Notes: generated by a model from the letters alone, not told the origin. A stretch of 47,692 nt of DNA from Lachnospiraceae bacterium (GCA_018056425.1 JAGPFR010000017.1:1-47692), one strand, 5' to 3'. Counted from the first letter of the stretch, positions 8,537-17,628 are shown. Numbers and translations: made by a program.

Positions 8537-8571
8537 CAGTGACAGGTGACAGTAGAAACGTCCCCGTGTCA
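8537..8571 (-). repeat. Short REP-like element, copy 1
   Basis: Read on the minus strand, this is TGACACGGGGACGTTTCT followed by ACTGTCACC and TGTCAC. It matches 34146-34173 at about 19 of 27 positions (TGACAyGGGGwCG, then ACTGyCAC). It overlaps the stop codon of the minus-strand DUF4173 gene and directly follows a plus-strand terminator. Similar short palindromic GTGACA/TGTCAC units are scattered in many clostridial genomes and resemble REP elements mobilised by tyrosine (RAYT-type) transposases. Confidence 0.55.
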
Positions 8572-10035
8572 TAATTCTTTGCAGATCATTTTGATTCCTG
8601 CATCTTCGAAGAAGTTGTATTCGCGGATGTGTTCAATGATGTTCTTTTCATCATATTCGGTAATGACGTCTGAGGTGTATTTTCTATATATGTGCCAAAT
8701 TTCCTCATCACCGTATTGATATACGATATCTGCCGCATCCGGATAGTCCTCATAGCAGATGTCGTTGGGAGGGGTGGTCAGGCTTAAGTCGTATGAAACG
8801 ATCCATCTGTCGGGGAATGAGAAAGCAAAGATCAGATACCATACGGTAACAAATACGGTGATGATCCTGAAGTAGTGAATGCCTTCCTTAAAGATACCGA
8901 CAATAAGAAGTGTGGTCCATACGGTAAGTACTACAAGAAGCCAGAGAACATATACCCTTAAATGAGACAAACCATAAACACCGACATAGAGGTACATTCT
9001 GAGTGCGGATGATGCGATCATTACATAAGTACAAATGCTGATGATGACAAGGATGGTCTTAAGGACTTTGTTATCCGCAAAGTGTTTCTTACAAAATGAT
9101 ACGAGTGCGAGGTTTAAGATGGTTACGGCAAGGAGCTGGTAGAAACCTTCGTGTGCATATTCTGCGTAAGCGTATCCTCCGGGAAGTTCCATCTTGCCTA
9201 CGAGGTATACGAACTGGATTCCGCTGAAGAGGAGGTATACCAGTGCGATAAGGCTGTTAAAGGTTATTGCAACAACCGCATCGAGCTTCTTTCCTTCTTT
9301 TTTCTGATAGAAATTCTCTGCGGGGAGGCATGCGGTCCAGGTGTAAAAAGCAAGGAATGAAAGGAAGAACTTGAAGGGTACTCCAATCCAGTCTTCATCG
9401 AGCTCGGGAAGTTTGATGCATTTGAGAATGTCATCAACCATGTTGCCGAAAACCATGTCCGCGGATGCGAGAAGTGCGATGATGATCCAGAGAAGAGGGA
9501 TTGCGATCAGGATACCTATCATTACGCTTTTGAAAGTCTTCTTGCCGGAATCGTCCCTGACAGTTTCAACTCCTGTGGCAGCCGCCATGGCCTTAGCTTG
9601 TTTTGCAGCCGCTGAATCGGTAAAGGGCTTTGCAATGTTTGCAAGAGGAACAATGAAGAAATCCGCAAGCTTGATGAGCATGGTCGTGATGTCATTGTCT
9701 TCCTGGTTTGCATAAAGCTTAAGAAGCAGACATGAGAAGAGGAGAAGGATTCCCAGTCCGTTTCCCCACTGCAGACCGACGGATGCGGTTATACATTTGT
9801 TGATCGACAGAAGGATAAGAGCGATGCAGTAGAAAAACTTGATATCAAGTTTGCCTTCGATGTTCTTGATGAGGCTCTTTCCCATGCTCTTGGCATCCCA
9901 TGCAAGGATTGCAAGTGTTGAGAGCATAAAGACGGGATAAGCTAACGAGTTTCGGTTCCTGTAAATGGTCACTATTGCGACGATGGCCCATAAAAGGGCT
10001 TTTTTAAACGATCGTTTATATCTGAAAAGTTCCAT
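8569..10035 (-). CDS. DUF4173 (DUF4153-like) polytopic membrane protein
   Basis: This 488-residue integral membrane protein has about ten or more hydrophobic segments and a soluble C-terminal stretch of about 80 residues. The N-terminal pattern YRNRNSLAYPVFMLSTLAIL and the loop with NFYQKKEGKKLDAVVAITFN are typical of this family. Its biochemical role is unknown. Its ATG has ggag 6 bases upstream. It is the third gene of a unit starting with a DUF2975 protein and an XRE regulator, 17 bases behind the regulator. That order is frequent in clostridia, which suggests a regulated envelope function. Confidence 0.8.
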   Translation of the reverse strand: MELFRYKRSFKKALLWAIVAIVTIYRNRNSLAYPVFMLSTLAILAWDAKSMGKSLIKNIEGKLDIKFFYCIALILLSINKCITASVGLQWGNGLGILLLFSCLLLKLYANQEDNDITTMLIKLADFFIVPLANIAKPFTDSAAAKQAKAMAAATGVETVRDDSGKKTFKSVMIGILIAIPLLWIIIALLASADMVFGNMVDDILKCIKLPELDEDWIGVPFKFFLSFLAFYTWTACLPAENFYQKKEGKKLDAVVAITFNSLIALVYLLFSGIQFVYLVGKMELPGGYAYAEYAHEGFYQLLAVTILNLALVSFCKKHFADNKVLKTILVIISICTYVMIASSALRMYLYVGVYGLSHLRVYVLWLLVVLTVWTTLLIVGIFKEGIHYFRIITVFVTVWYLIFAFSFPDRWIVSYDLSLTTPPNDICYEDYPDAADIVYQYGDEEIWHIYRKYTSDVITEYDEKNIIEHIREYNFFEDAGIKMICKEL

Positions 10036-10052
10036 ACCTGATCTCCTTTACC

Positions 10053-10271
10053 TTAATCACCTTTTTGATACTCGAGAAGGTCTCCGGGCTGACAGTCCAG
10101 TGCCTTACACAGTTTACAGAGTGTGTCCACCTTGATGGCTTTTGCCTTGCCTGTTTTAAGGATCGACATGTTTGCGAGCGTAATACCTACTTTATCCGCA
10201 AGCTCGCTTACGCTCATTTTTCTCCGGGCGAGCATTACGTCTATGTTGAATATTATCCTGTCTTCTTCCAT
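10053..10271 (-). CDS. XRE-family helix-turn-helix regulator (YozG-like)
   Basis: This 72-residue Cro/C1-type DNA-binding protein consists of little more than the five-helix HTH: SVSELADKVGITLANMS is the recognition region and DTLCKLCKALDCQPGDLLEY the closing helix pair. Such small regulators are commonly paired with a DUF2975 membrane protein, as here (11 bases upstream). It probably controls its own operon. The partner may act as a membrane-bound sensor, but this is inference from the pairing. Confidence 0.9.
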   Translation of the reverse strand: MEEDRIIFNIDVMLARRKMSVSELADKVGITLANMSILKTGKAKAIKVDTLCKLCKALDCQPGDLLEYQKGD

Positions 10272-10282
10272 AGCGTGCCCTC

Positions 10283-10777
10283 CTAGATTGTCAGTTCATT
10301 CTCGGCCTGAATCTCAGATGCCTTATGTACCAGATGGGACAGTGCCGCACATCCGACCGAGACCGAGACGCCGAGGAAATCGATCACAAGAGATCCCAGA
10401 AGCATTCCCGGATGACTCATTTTAAGGAATAAAAGAATGATGTTACCGAGGAAGAAAAATATCGTATCACCGAGAGCCAGGTAAGCCATCTTTGTAAGAT
10501 ATGACGCGTTCTCTTCACAGAACGATCTGTCGCTTTCGATGTTATTTGCTATTTTCCATCCCATGACCAGAAAGATGTAACAGGGAATTGCAGTTATCAG
10601 CAGGAATATCATCCAGGGCGTGAACATGTCCGAAACTTCCGACATGTCAGCATAGATGTCTCTGCCGAAAAGAGGGATGACGCCGAAGTATATGATACAT
10701 ATACAGAAGATCATCCCGAAGATCCCGAATCCGAGCAGGATTCCTTTGATCCATCTGGCCAAACTTTTCTGACTCAT
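10283..10777 (-). CDS. DUF2975 membrane protein
   Basis: This 164-residue protein has four transmembrane segments in the DUF2975 layout. The soluble stretch between segments 2 and 3 carries NNIESDRSFCEENASYL. The start at 10777 is chosen over a longer reading from 10828 for two reasons: ggagg lies 6 bases before it, and the upstream ATG would sit before the -10 box of the promoter at 10816-10844. It is the first gene of the three-gene minus-strand unit. Confidence 0.85.
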   Translation of the reverse strand: MSQKSLARWIKGILLGFGIFGMIFCICIIYFGVIPLFGRDIYADMSEVSDMFTPWMIFLLITAIPCYIFLVMGWKIANNIESDRSFCEENASYLTKMAYLALGDTIFFFLGNIILLFLKMSHPGMLLGSLVIDFLGVSVSVGCAALSHLVHKASEIQAENELTI

Positions 10778-10815
10778 AAAGTACCTCCCTGAAGGCTTAT
10801 TGCCTTTCCTCGGAC

Positions 10816-10844
10816 AATATAAACCCAAAATTATCGGATGTCAA
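10816..10844 (-). promoter_or_regulatory. Promoter of the DUF2975/XRE/DUF4173 unit
   Basis: On the minus strand a perfect TTGACA (10844-10839) and TATATT (10821-10816) are spaced by 17 bases. Transcription would begin near 10809, giving a leader of about 30 bases before the ATG at 10777. Confidence 0.8.
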
Positions 10845-10970
10845 CACAAATTTATTGTAACACGATAAAAGAATATCAAAACACGAGAAGAATATATCGT
10901 GAAAATATTACAAACCGGGCATAAAAAGGGCGAATCTTCTTAATAAATGTTTTATTGGATTAAAAAACGC

Positions 10971-10999
10971 TTGATTTACATTCGGCGGGATGATATATT
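10971..10999 (+). promoter_or_regulatory. Promoter of rpsF-ssb-rpsR
   Basis: TTGATT (10971-10976) and TATATT (10994-10999) have 17-base spacing. It is divergent from the promoter at 10816-10844. Confidence 0.65.
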
Positions 11000-11025
11000 G
11001 AAACTCCGTGATATATTTTCCTTGT

Positions 11026-11042
11026 TCGCACCATGAGTGCGA
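11026..11042 (+). promoter_or_regulatory. Hairpin in the rpsF leader, possible S6:S18 site
   Basis: tcgcac pairs with gtgcga around a five-base loop, ending 11 bases before the ribosome site of rpsF. In many bacteria an S6:S18 complex binds the rpsF leader and represses the operon. The position fits, but the known binding motif was not confirmed. Confidence 0.35.
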
Positions 11043-11068
11043 GCCAGAGACCAAAAGGAGGTAACAGC

Positions 11069-11359
11069 ATGAAAAAGTATGAATTAGCTGTCGTTGTCAG
11101 CGCTATGATCGAAGACGACGCACGCACCGCTGTAGTTGATAAGTGCAAGGCACTTGTTGAGAGACTCGGCGGAAAAATCGCGGATGTAGAAGAGTGGGGC
11201 AAGAAAAAGCTCGCTTACGAAATCCAGAAGATGACCGAAGGCTACTACTACTTCATTCACTTTGAAGCAGAAGGCGATCAGAATTCCGAGATCGAGAGCC
11301 GCATGAGAATTATGGACGGCGTCATCAGATACTTATGCGTAAGACAGGACGAAGCATAA
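11069..11359 (+). CDS. rpsF: Small ribosomal subunit protein bS6
   Basis: This 96-residue S6 binds 16S rRNA together with S18 in the platform of the 30S subunit. It matches the family from the first residues (MKKYELAVVVSAMIEDD) through EEWGKKKLAYEIQKMTEGYY. The ATG at 11069 has aaaggaggt 6 bases upstream, so the longer reading from 11033 is rejected. ssb follows 12 bases on and then rpsR, the classic operon order. Confidence 0.97.
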   Translation: MKKYELAVVVSAMIEDDARTAVVDKCKALVERLGGKIADVEEWGKKKLAYEIQKMTEGYYYFIHFEAEGDQNSEIESRMRIMDGVIRYLCVRQDEA

Positions 11360-11371
11360 GGAGATAAACTT

Positions 11372-11800
11372 ATGAATAAAGTTATTTTAATGGGCAGACT
11401 CACCAGAGACCCCGAGGTAAGCAGTTCAACTTCAGGCACGACTTTTGCCAGGTACAGTATCGCGGTGGACCGCAGGTTTAAGCGTGAAGGCGAGCCTGAT
11501 GCGGATTTCTTCAATTGCACATCCTTCGGCAAGCAGGCCGAGTTCGTAGAGAGATATTTGAAGAAGGGCACCAAAGTTGTTGTGTCCGGAAGACTTCAGA
11601 ATAACAACTATACGAATAAGGATGGTCAGAAGGTTTACGACGTTCGTATCATGGTTGAAGATGTTGAATTTGCCGAGAGTAAGAATGCTTCATCTGAAGG
11701 ATCTTACAACTCAGGTTCCCAGTCCCAGGGTTCCGCAGCGGGCGGAAATGATTTCCTGAACATTCCCGACGGACTTGTAGAAGAGCTCCCATTCAGCTAA
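11372..11800 (+). CDS. ssb: Single-stranded DNA-binding protein
   Basis: This 142-residue SSB has an OB-fold N-terminal domain (MNKVILMGRLTRDPEV to about residue 105), a Ser/Gly-rich linker and the acidic tail ending ELPFS. The tail is the docking peptide for replication and repair partners; most family members end in DxPF, so ELPFS is a mild variant. It coats single-stranded DNA during replication. Its place between rpsF and rpsR is typical of Firmicutes. Confidence 0.97.
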   Translation: MNKVILMGRLTRDPEVSSSTSGTTFARYSIAVDRRFKREGEPDADFFNCTSFGKQAEFVERYLKKGTKVVVSGRLQNNNYTNKDGQKVYDVRIMVEDVEFAESKNASSEGSYNSGSQSQGSAAGGNDFLNIPDGLVEELPFS

Positions 11801-11827
11801 CACGTTTTTAGTTTGCAGGAGGCAATC

Positions 11828-12094
11828 ATGGCATATACCAAATCTGAGAGACCGGAAGGACCGGCCAGAAGAAGGGGCGGAATGCACGCAAGACGTAGAA
11901 AGGTGTGCGTTTTCTGCGGTAAGGACAACGTAATCGATTACAAGGATGCTAACAAGCTTCGTAAGTATATCTCTGAGGGAGGAAAGATTCTTCCCCGCCG
12001 TATCACCGGCAACTGTGCTAAGCACCAGAGAGAGCTTACCACCGCTATCAAGCGTGCTCGTCAGATGGCAATCCTTCCTTACACACAGGATTGA
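11828..12094 (+). CDS. rpsR: Small ribosomal subunit protein bS18
   Basis: This 88-residue S18 partners S6 on the 30S platform. The core [23 protein letters not shown] is diagnostic. It is the zinc-binding (C+) form: CVFCG plus a later C..H pair (NCAKHQR). The ATG at 11828 is preceded by ggaggc at 7 bases, so a reading from 11813 is rejected. A terminator follows. Confidence 0.97.
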   Translation: MAYTKSERPEGPARRRGGMHARRRKVCVFCGKDNVIDYKDANKLRKYISEGGKILPRRITGNCAKHQRELTTAIKRARQMAILPYTQD

Positions 12095-12118
12095 TCCCTT
12101 TGATCAAATAGTGAGCTT

Positions 12119-12153
12119 AAAAAGACCGGATCGTATGATCCGGTCTTTTTTTA
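12119..12153 (+). terminator. Rho-independent terminator of rpsF-ssb-rpsR
   Basis: aaaagaccggatc pairs with gatccggtctttt, followed by further Ts. Confidence 0.93.
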
Positions 12154-12336
12154 TGTCTGAATAATATCATTACTAAATTGCAAGAATACTATTGAAGTTA
12201 TATAATCAAAAATAAGAATATTTCACAAATGCACAGAGATTTTAGCCATTTATTTTGGATAATTATACTATAAAACGGAGGATTAACCGGAGGCTGCCGG
12301 TTGATATAGATATTAATTTAACGGAGGTGAAGTGTT

Positions 12337-14793
12337 ATGGCGGCAAACAGTACTAAGTCGCTGAAGAGCGAGGGCAAGCTTACGTTTATTCACAAAATGA
12401 GTACTAAGATTGCTCTTGCATCCAGTATTATTGTGCTTGTTGCGATAGTTATACAGGTGGTCGTTGCTACAAACAGATCATCTAAAGAGCTGGAAACTAC
12501 ATATCTCAACTATGCACAGAATCTTGCGGAAGAAGCGGCAATAGGAGTCGATTTCGCAACCGAATTCGGAGAGCAGGCTTACGGCGGATATGCAATGAAT
12601 CTAGCACAGGAAGCTGCCATCTCGATCAATTTCTCCAGAGAGTTTGGCGAAACTGTTTACAAGTCCTATGCGCAGAATCTCGCCGAGGAAGCTGCTAAGG
12701 CAGTTGATCTGGCAGGCGGTGCAGGCCTTACGACAGCACAGCTCGATGCAGTACTTAAGGAAGTTGCCATCAAGGACGTGGCAGGTTCTTACGCATACAT
12801 GGTATCTCCTTCAGGTGAGATGCTCTGGCATCCCAATCCGGAGAAGATCGGTAATCCCGTAGAAAATGCTGCAGTTAAGGGGATCGTCGAAGATCTTCAG
12901 GCAGGCAAGACTGTCGAGGACGGCTCCGTACTGTATGAATATAAGGATGCACTTAAGCTTGCAGGATATGCATTTACCGATGCGGGTAACATCCTTATCG
13001 TAACAGCCAATTATGATGAGTTCATGAAGATCGATTATGATACTCTTCTCGGAAATATCGAGATCGACGGCGTTGAGGGATCTTATGCATACATGGTATC
13101 TCCCGACGGAACAATGCTTTGGCACACCAATCCCGACAAGATCGGACAGCCCGTAGAAAATGCTGCAGTTAAGGGAATCGTTGCAGATATTCAGGCAGGC
13201 AAAACAGTAAGTGACGGTTATGTCATTTATGAGTATAAGGATGCACTTAAGCTTGCCGGTTATTCGTTCACAGATACCGGTAATATAGTTCTTGTAACAG
13301 CGGATTATGATAAGCTCATCAGGATCGACTATGATACTTTGATCGGTAAGATCGAGATGTCCGGTGTTGAGGGATCTTATGCATACATGGTATCTCCCGA
13401 CGGAACCATGCTTTACCATACCAATCCCGAGAAGATCGGACAGCCTGTTGAGAACGAAGCCGTTAAAGGCATCGTCAGCGATCTTCAGCAGGGTAAGACC
13501 GTAGAAAACGGATCATGTACTTATGAGTACAAAGGATCGTTTAAAGTTGCAGGATATGCATTTACCAGAGACGGTAACATCGTAATCGTTACCGCTGACA
13601 GAGATAAGATGATGGCAGGCGTTGATTCGATGAAGCACAGCCTTATCATCCTCTGCATAATCGGAGTTATCGCTGCGATCGCGCTTATTGCGGTATTCTC
13701 GATGTTCCTGCTCAAAGCCCTTGAGCAGCTCGTGCCCATCATCAACAAGACTGCAGACTATGACTTCACCGCAGATGCATCTTCCGCAGCTCTTGAGAAG
13801 AGAAAGGATGAGGTCGGCATCATTGCAAGAGCTCTCGGAAGAACGAGAGACAATCTCAGGGAAATGGTCGGATCCATCTCAGAGGCGGGAGGCAATATCA
13901 ATTCGAATGTTGACGTTCTTAAGGCTACGATCGATAAAGTCGGAAATATCTGTGAAGATAATTCCGCTACCACCGAAGAGCTTGCTGCAGGAATGCAGGA
14001 GACTGCGGCATCTACCACGACCATTGCACAGAATGTTTCCAATGTACGTGAAAGTGCACGCGGCATAGACAATCTTGCAGGTGAAGGAACCAAACTTTCC
14101 GACGAGGTTCTCAGCCGTGCCGGAGAACTTGCATCCACCACCGAAAAGGCCAGCAAGAAGACCATCGAGATCTATGAGTCCGTTAAAGTCAAATCCGAAG
14201 AAGCGATCGTTGCTTCCCAGGCGGTTAACAAGATCAATGAACTTACCGGAACCATCATGGCTATCTCTTCACAGACCGGACTCCTTGCTCTCAACGCTTC
14301 CATCGAGGCAGCAAGAGCAGGAGAAGCAGGAAGAGGATTCGCGGTTGTTGCAACCGAAATATCCAACCTCGCTACCCAGACTTCCGAAGCGGTCAAGAAT
14401 ATCGGAAGCATCGTTGATGAAGTTAACAGTGCCGTTGGACAGATGTCGGATTGTCTGACCCAGACAACAAATTTCCTCGAGACCAATGTTCTTGCGGATT
14501 ATCAGGAATTCGGCAAAGTCAGCGAACAGTACAGGGTTGATGCCGATACTTTCGGAAGCAGCATGAACGAGATCAGAACCAGCATCCAGGAACTTGCCAA
14601 GGATATGGATATGATCGTATCTTCCATCGAGGGAATCGACACCACGGTTACCGAAGCCTCCCACGGTGTTGTTGATATCGCCGAGAAGACATCCGAAATG
14701 TCCACTGAAACCGCAGACAGTATCGATAAGGTTAATGAGACCAAGCAGGTCGTATCGGACCTTACCGACATCATCGGAAAGTTCAGACTGTAA
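12337..14793 (+). CDS. Methyl-accepting chemotaxis protein with three tandem Cache-like modules
   Basis: This 818-residue transmembrane chemoreceptor starts with TM1 (about 24-45), then three 26-residue repeats (56-133; YAxNLAxEAA and FGE signatures). Three near-identical 98-residue Cache-like sensor modules follow, each beginning GSYAYMVSP (150, 248, 346). TM2 (about 434-458), a HAMP region and the cytoplasmic signalling hairpin complete it; the hairpin tip is near 644-679 ([20 protein letters not shown]). The tip would bind CheA/CheW and control flagellar rotation. No C-terminal NWETF-type methylation tether is seen. It is monocistronic, with its own ggaggt site and a leader hairpin (aaccgg/ccggtt, 12285-12302). 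The ligand is unknown. Confidence 0.95.
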   Translation: MAANSTKSLKSEGKLTFIHKMSTKIALASSIIVLVAIVIQVVVATNRSSKELETTYLNYAQNLAEEAAIGVDFATEFGEQAYGGYAMNLAQEAAISINFSREFGETVYKSYAQNLAEEAAKAVDLAGGAGLTTAQLDAVLKEVAIKDVAGSYAYMVSPSGEMLWHPNPEKIGNPVENAAVKGIVEDLQAGKTVEDGSVLYEYKDALKLAGYAFTDAGNILIVTANYDEFMKIDYDTLLGNIEIDGVEGSYAYMVSPDGTMLWHTNPDKIGQPVENAAVKGIVADIQAGKTVSDGYVIYEYKDALKLAGYSFTDTGNIVLVTADYDKLIRIDYDTLIGKIEMSGVEGSYAYMVSPDGTMLYHTNPEKIGQPVENEAVKGIVSDLQQGKTVENGSCTYEYKGSFKVAGYAFTRDGNIVIVTADRDKMMAGVDSMKHSLIILCIIGVIAAIALIAVFSMFLLKALEQLVPIINKTADYDFTADASSAALEKRKDEVGIIARALGRTRDNLREMVGSISEAGGNINSNVDVLKATIDKVGNICEDNSATTEELAAGMQETAASTTTIAQNVSNVRESARGIDNLAGEGTKLSDEVLSRAGELASTTEKASKKTIEIYESVKVKSEEAIVASQAVNKINELTGTIMAISSQTGLLALNASIEAARAGEAGRGFAVVATEISNLATQTSEAVKNIGSIVDEVNSAVGQMSDCLTQTTNFLETNVLADYQEFGKVSEQYRVDADTFGSSMNEIRTSIQELAKDMDMIVSSIEGIDTTVTEASHGVVDIAEKTSEMSTETADSIDKVNETKQVVSDLTDIIGKFRL
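12502..12735 (+). repeat. Three 78-bp coding repeats (26 residues each)
   Basis: Three head-to-tail units in the chemoreceptor encode YxxYAxNLAxEAAxxx(V/I)(D/N)(F/L), mostly followed by xxEFGE. Units 1 and 2 keep the EFGE part; unit 3 diverges there. The segment lies between TM1 and the first sensor module and would lengthen a helical stalk. Confidence 0.85.
12784..13632 (+). repeat. Three tandem 294-bp sensor-module repeats
   Basis: Units start at 12784, 13078 and 13372, each encoding GSYAYMVSP(S/D)G at the front. SP(S/D)G is followed by [12 protein letters not shown] or a close variant, and the units end with (N/D)(Y/R)D and a linker. Long stretches are almost identical between units, so this is recent duplication or ongoing gene conversion. 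Confidence 0.9.
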
Positions 14794-14817
14794 TGCAGAT
14801 GAAAGCTTAAAACATGA

Positions 14818-14852
14818 TAAAAGCCCGGCCGGAAGATCCGGTCGGGCTTTTT
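14818..14852 (+). terminator. Rho-independent terminator
   Basis: aaaagcccggccgg pairs with ccggtcgggcttttt. It lies between the convergent chemoreceptor and DUF1858 genes. Confidence 0.92.
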
Positions 14853-14865
14853 AATGCGGTATGAA

Positions 14866-15165
14866 TCATGCTTCCTCGGGCTTTGCGTCTCTTTCGAGGC
14901 GCTCTTTGATGTAGTCCATGAGTTCGTCGATGATGATCCCGTGTACGATGGCTGCCTCCTCAAGGGTTTCCATCATGGCTGCGGGACAGCTTACACAGTG
15001 CATTCCTGCTTCCATGAGGATGGGGATGACTTCGGGTTTCTTGGCCATGATGTCTCCGAGAGTCATGTCGGATCTGATTCCGCAGACTTCTCTTACGGGC
15101 TCGCCATCCATGGAAACGGTGTCTTCTTTTTCCATATCAAGTTTTTCTTTTAATTCGGTATCCAT
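14866..15165 (-). CDS. DUF1858 / redox-disulfide domain protein
   Basis: In this 99-residue protein, residues from about 32 onward form the DUF1858 domain also described as the hybrid-cluster-protein-associated redox disulfide domain. DMTLGDIMAKKPEVIPIL leads to GMHCVSCPAAMMETLEEAA with its CxxC pair. The N-terminal 30 residues are charged and unassigned (one extra Cys in VCGI). A ggag site precedes the ATG. The gene diverges from the pyruvate formate-lyase genes across a 325-base control region, so shared anaerobic or redox control is plausible. The molecular function is unknown. Confidence 0.88.
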   Translation of the reverse strand: MDTELKEKLDMEKEDTVSMDGEPVREVCGIRSDMTLGDIMAKKPEVIPILMEAGMHCVSCPAAMMETLEEAAIVHGIIIDELMDYIKERLERDAKPEEA

Positions 15166-15289
15166 AATCTGCTCCGTACAGAAATAATTACACTAAATGA
15201 CTTGTTACGAAAAGACAGTATATCTCATAAAAACCAATTTGACCAATATGTTTTTGATTTTAATGAAAAATTTATCTTCCGTGAAACAT

Positions 15290-15366
15290 TGTATACACAA
15301 AAAAGTCAGGTTTCATGGGACTTGTACGTAAAAAAGTACACGGCATTACCTTGACTTATGTATACA
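15290..15366. promoter_or_regulatory. Cluster of TGTA/TACA dyads between DUF1858 and pflB
   Basis: Three perfect dyads lie in 77 bases: TGTATACA (15290-15297), TGTAC-N8-GTACA (15323-15340) and TGTATACA (15359-15366). The last sits in the spacer of the pflB promoter, where a bound repressor would block polymerase. The regulator is unknown. The pattern is compatible with GntR-type operators but does not match Rex or FNR consensus sites. The remainder of 15166-15490 is AT-rich and holds no gene. Confidence 0.5.
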
Positions 15367-15380
15367 ATCTTAACTATAAT
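15351..15380 (+). promoter_or_regulatory. Promoter of the split pyruvate formate-lyase operon
   Basis: TTGACT (15351-15356) and a perfect TATAAT (15375-15380) are 18 bases apart. The start would be near 15387, leaving a leader of about 100 bases before pflB. Confidence 0.75.
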
Positions 15381-15490
15381 TGAATCACTCACGAAGCGGT
15401 TTAGGAGTCATTTTGTAATGCCGAAAAAAACTCCGTGAACACAGATCTTCGTAACAATTAATTCTATATTTCAATAGGAGGAACTACTAA

Positions 15491-17533
15491 ATGGAAAGAC
15501 CTGAATGGCAGGATTTCAAAACAGGTAAGTGGGACAGAGAAGTAAATGTCCGTGACTTCATCCAGAGAAACTATCATCCCTATGACGGAGATGAGAGCTT
15601 CCTTGCAGGACCTACACAGGCTACCAAGGATCTTTGGGCACAGGTTCTCGATCTTCAGAAGAAGGAGAGAGAAGCAGGCGGCGTTCTTGATATGGACACC
15701 AAGGTTGTTTCAACAATCGTTTCACACGGCCCCGGATACCTTGACAAGAGCAAGGAGAAGATCGTCGGATTCCAGACCGACAAGCCTTTCAAGCGTTCAC
15801 TTCAGCCTTGGGGCGGACTCAGAATGGCTGAGAAAGCTTGCCAGGACAACGGATATGAAGTTGATCCCGAGGTTTCCGCTTTCTTCGCAGTAAACCGTAA
15901 GACTCACAACGAGGGATGCTTCGATGCATATACCCCCGAGATGAGAGCTTGCCGTTCTTCACACATCATTACCGGTCTTCCCGATGCATACGGAAGAGGA
16001 CGTATCATCGGTGACTATCGTAGAGTAGCTCTCTATGGTATCGACAGACTTATCGAGGACAAGGAAGAGCAGAAGCTCTCCACCGATTACGTTATGACTG
16101 ATGATGTAATCCGTCTTCGTGAAGAGCTCAGCGAGCAGATCAAGGCTCTTAAGATGATGAAAGAGATGGCTGCATCTTACGGATGCGATATCTCCAAGCC
16201 CGCAGCTAACGTTCAGGAAGCTATCCAGTGGACCTACTTCGGATATCTTTCATCCGTTAAGGAGCAGAACGGTGCAGCTATGTCCCTTGGACGTACTTCC
16301 ACCTTCATCGACATCTATGCAGAGCGTGACCTCGCAAACGGAACCTTCACCGAGGAGCAGATCCAGGAATTCGTAGATCACTTCATCATGAAGCTTCGTT
16401 GCGTAAAGTTCGCTAGAACTCCCGAGTACAACCAGATCTTCGCAGGCGATCCCGTTTGGGTTACCGAGTCTCTCGGCGGCGTAGGCGTTGACGGAAGACA
16501 CATGGTTACCAAGACCTCTTTCCGTTATCTCCACACCCTTGAGAACCTTGGTGCAGCTCCCGAGCCCAACCTTACCGTTCTCTGGTCAACCAGACTTCCT
16601 CAGAACTGGAAGAAGTACTGCGCTAAGATCTCTATCACCACTTCTTCAATCCAGTACGAGAACGACGATCTCATGAGAGTTGTTCACGGTGATGACTATG
16701 GTATCGCTTGCTGCGTATCCTCCATGGTTATCGGTAAAGAGATGCAGTTCTTCGGAGCACGTGCTAACCTTGCTAAGTGTCTCCTTTATGCTCTTAACGG
16801 TGGTATCGATGAAGTTACCAAGAAGCAGGTTGGTCCTAAGTATCGCCCTGTTACCGGTGACGTACTTGACTATGATGATGTTATGGACAAGTTCATCGAC
16901 ATGATGGAGTGGCAGGCTGAGGTATACGTTAACACCCTCAACATCATCCACTACATGCACGACAAGTATTGCTATGAGAGAGCAGAGATGGCTCTTCATG
17001 ACAAGAACGTTAAGAGATATTTCGCAACCGGTATTGCAGGTCTTTCAATCGTTGCTGACTCACTTTCAGCTATCAAGTATGCTAAGGTTGAAGTTATCCG
17101 CGATGAGGACGGTATCATCACCGACTTCAAGACCACCGGTGAGTTCCCTAAGTATGGTAACGACGATGACCGTGTAGACGATATCGCTCAGATGATCGTT
17201 CACAAGTTCATGACCGCTGTACGTCGTCATCACACCTACAGAGATGGTGTTCCTACCACCTCAATCCTTACCATCACTTCAAACGTTACCTATGGTAAGG
17301 CAACCGGAAACACTCCTGACGGACGTAAGAAGGGAATGCCTTTCGCTCCCGGAGCCAACCCTATGCATGGTCGTGATACTCACGGTGCTGTCGCTTCACT
17401 TTCTTCCGTATCCAAGCTTCCTTTCAATGATGCTCAGGACGGAATCTCCAATACCTTCACCATCATCCCCGGTGCGCTCGGAAAGGATGACAAGGTATTT
17501 GCCGGCGACATCGATCTTGACCTCAGCAAGTAA
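15491..17533 (+). CDS. pflB: Pyruvate formate-lyase core without glycyl-radical domain
   Basis: PFL converts pyruvate and CoA to acetyl-CoA and formate in anaerobic fermentation. The 680-residue protein aligns with the family from its start and holds the catalytic cysteine pair in GIACCVSSM (C407/C408). The last recognisable family segment is [18 protein letters not shown], followed by a short acidic end and a genuine TAA. The usual last ~80 residues, with the RVSGYAV glycyl-radical loop, are missing; family members are about 740-760 long. That domain is encoded separately at 17859-18104. The two are not joined by a simple frameshift, since 325 bases and another gene lie between. aggagg precedes the ATG. 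Codon use is strongly biased, as expected for high expression. Confidence 0.96.
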   Translation: MERPEWQDFKTGKWDREVNVRDFIQRNYHPYDGDESFLAGPTQATKDLWAQVLDLQKKEREAGGVLDMDTKVVSTIVSHGPGYLDKSKEKIVGFQTDKPFKRSLQPWGGLRMAEKACQDNGYEVDPEVSAFFAVNRKTHNEGCFDAYTPEMRACRSSHIITGLPDAYGRGRIIGDYRRVALYGIDRLIEDKEEQKLSTDYVMTDDVIRLREELSEQIKALKMMKEMAASYGCDISKPAANVQEAIQWTYFGYLSSVKEQNGAAMSLGRTSTFIDIYAERDLANGTFTEEQIQEFVDHFIMKLRCVKFARTPEYNQIFAGDPVWVTESLGGVGVDGRHMVTKTSFRYLHTLENLGAAPEPNLTVLWSTRLPQNWKKYCAKISITTSSIQYENDDLMRVVHGDDYGIACCVSSMVIGKEMQFFGARANLAKCLLYALNGGIDEVTKKQVGPKYRPVTGDVLDYDDVMDKFIDMMEWQAEVYVNTLNIIHYMHDKYCYERAEMALHDKNVKRYFATGIAGLSIVADSLSAIKYAKVEVIRDEDGIITDFKTTGEFPKYGNDDDRVDDIAQMIVHKFMTAVRRHHTYRDGVPTTSILTITSNVTYGKATGNTPDGRKKGMPFAPGANPMHGRDTHGAVASLSSVSKLPFNDAQDGISNTFTIIPGALGKDDKVFAGDIDLDLSK

Positions 17534-17555
17534 TCAAATGCTTCGAAGCTCCGAA

Positions 17556-17586
17556 GGCCACGTACCGGGTTCCCGGTACCTTGGCC
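17556..17586 (+). promoter_or_regulatory. Strong intercistronic hairpin behind pflB
   Basis: ggcca pairs with tggcc outside, and gtaccgg with ccggtac inside, around a gttc loop. There is no T-run, so it is not a classic terminator. In this 95-base gap it could protect the pflB mRNA end or mark a processing point that sets the ratio of core to small subunits. Confidence 0.6.
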
Positions 17587-17628
17587 GGAAGGGCCGGATA
17601 TAAATAAATAAACGGAAAGGATACCACT

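Noticed and set aside
10778-10828. Upstream start of the DUF2975 protein
   Set aside because: It precedes the -10 box of a consensus promoter and has no ribosome site, while ggagg fits the start at 10777.
11033-11068. Upstream start of rpsF
   Set aside because: The extension contains the leader hairpin and the ribosome site itself; S6 proteins start at MKKYE.
12160-12336. c-di-GMP (GEMM) riboswitch before the chemoreceptor
   Set aside because: A hairpin and ggagg repeats are present, but the conserved GEMM tetraloop and receptor sequences are not.
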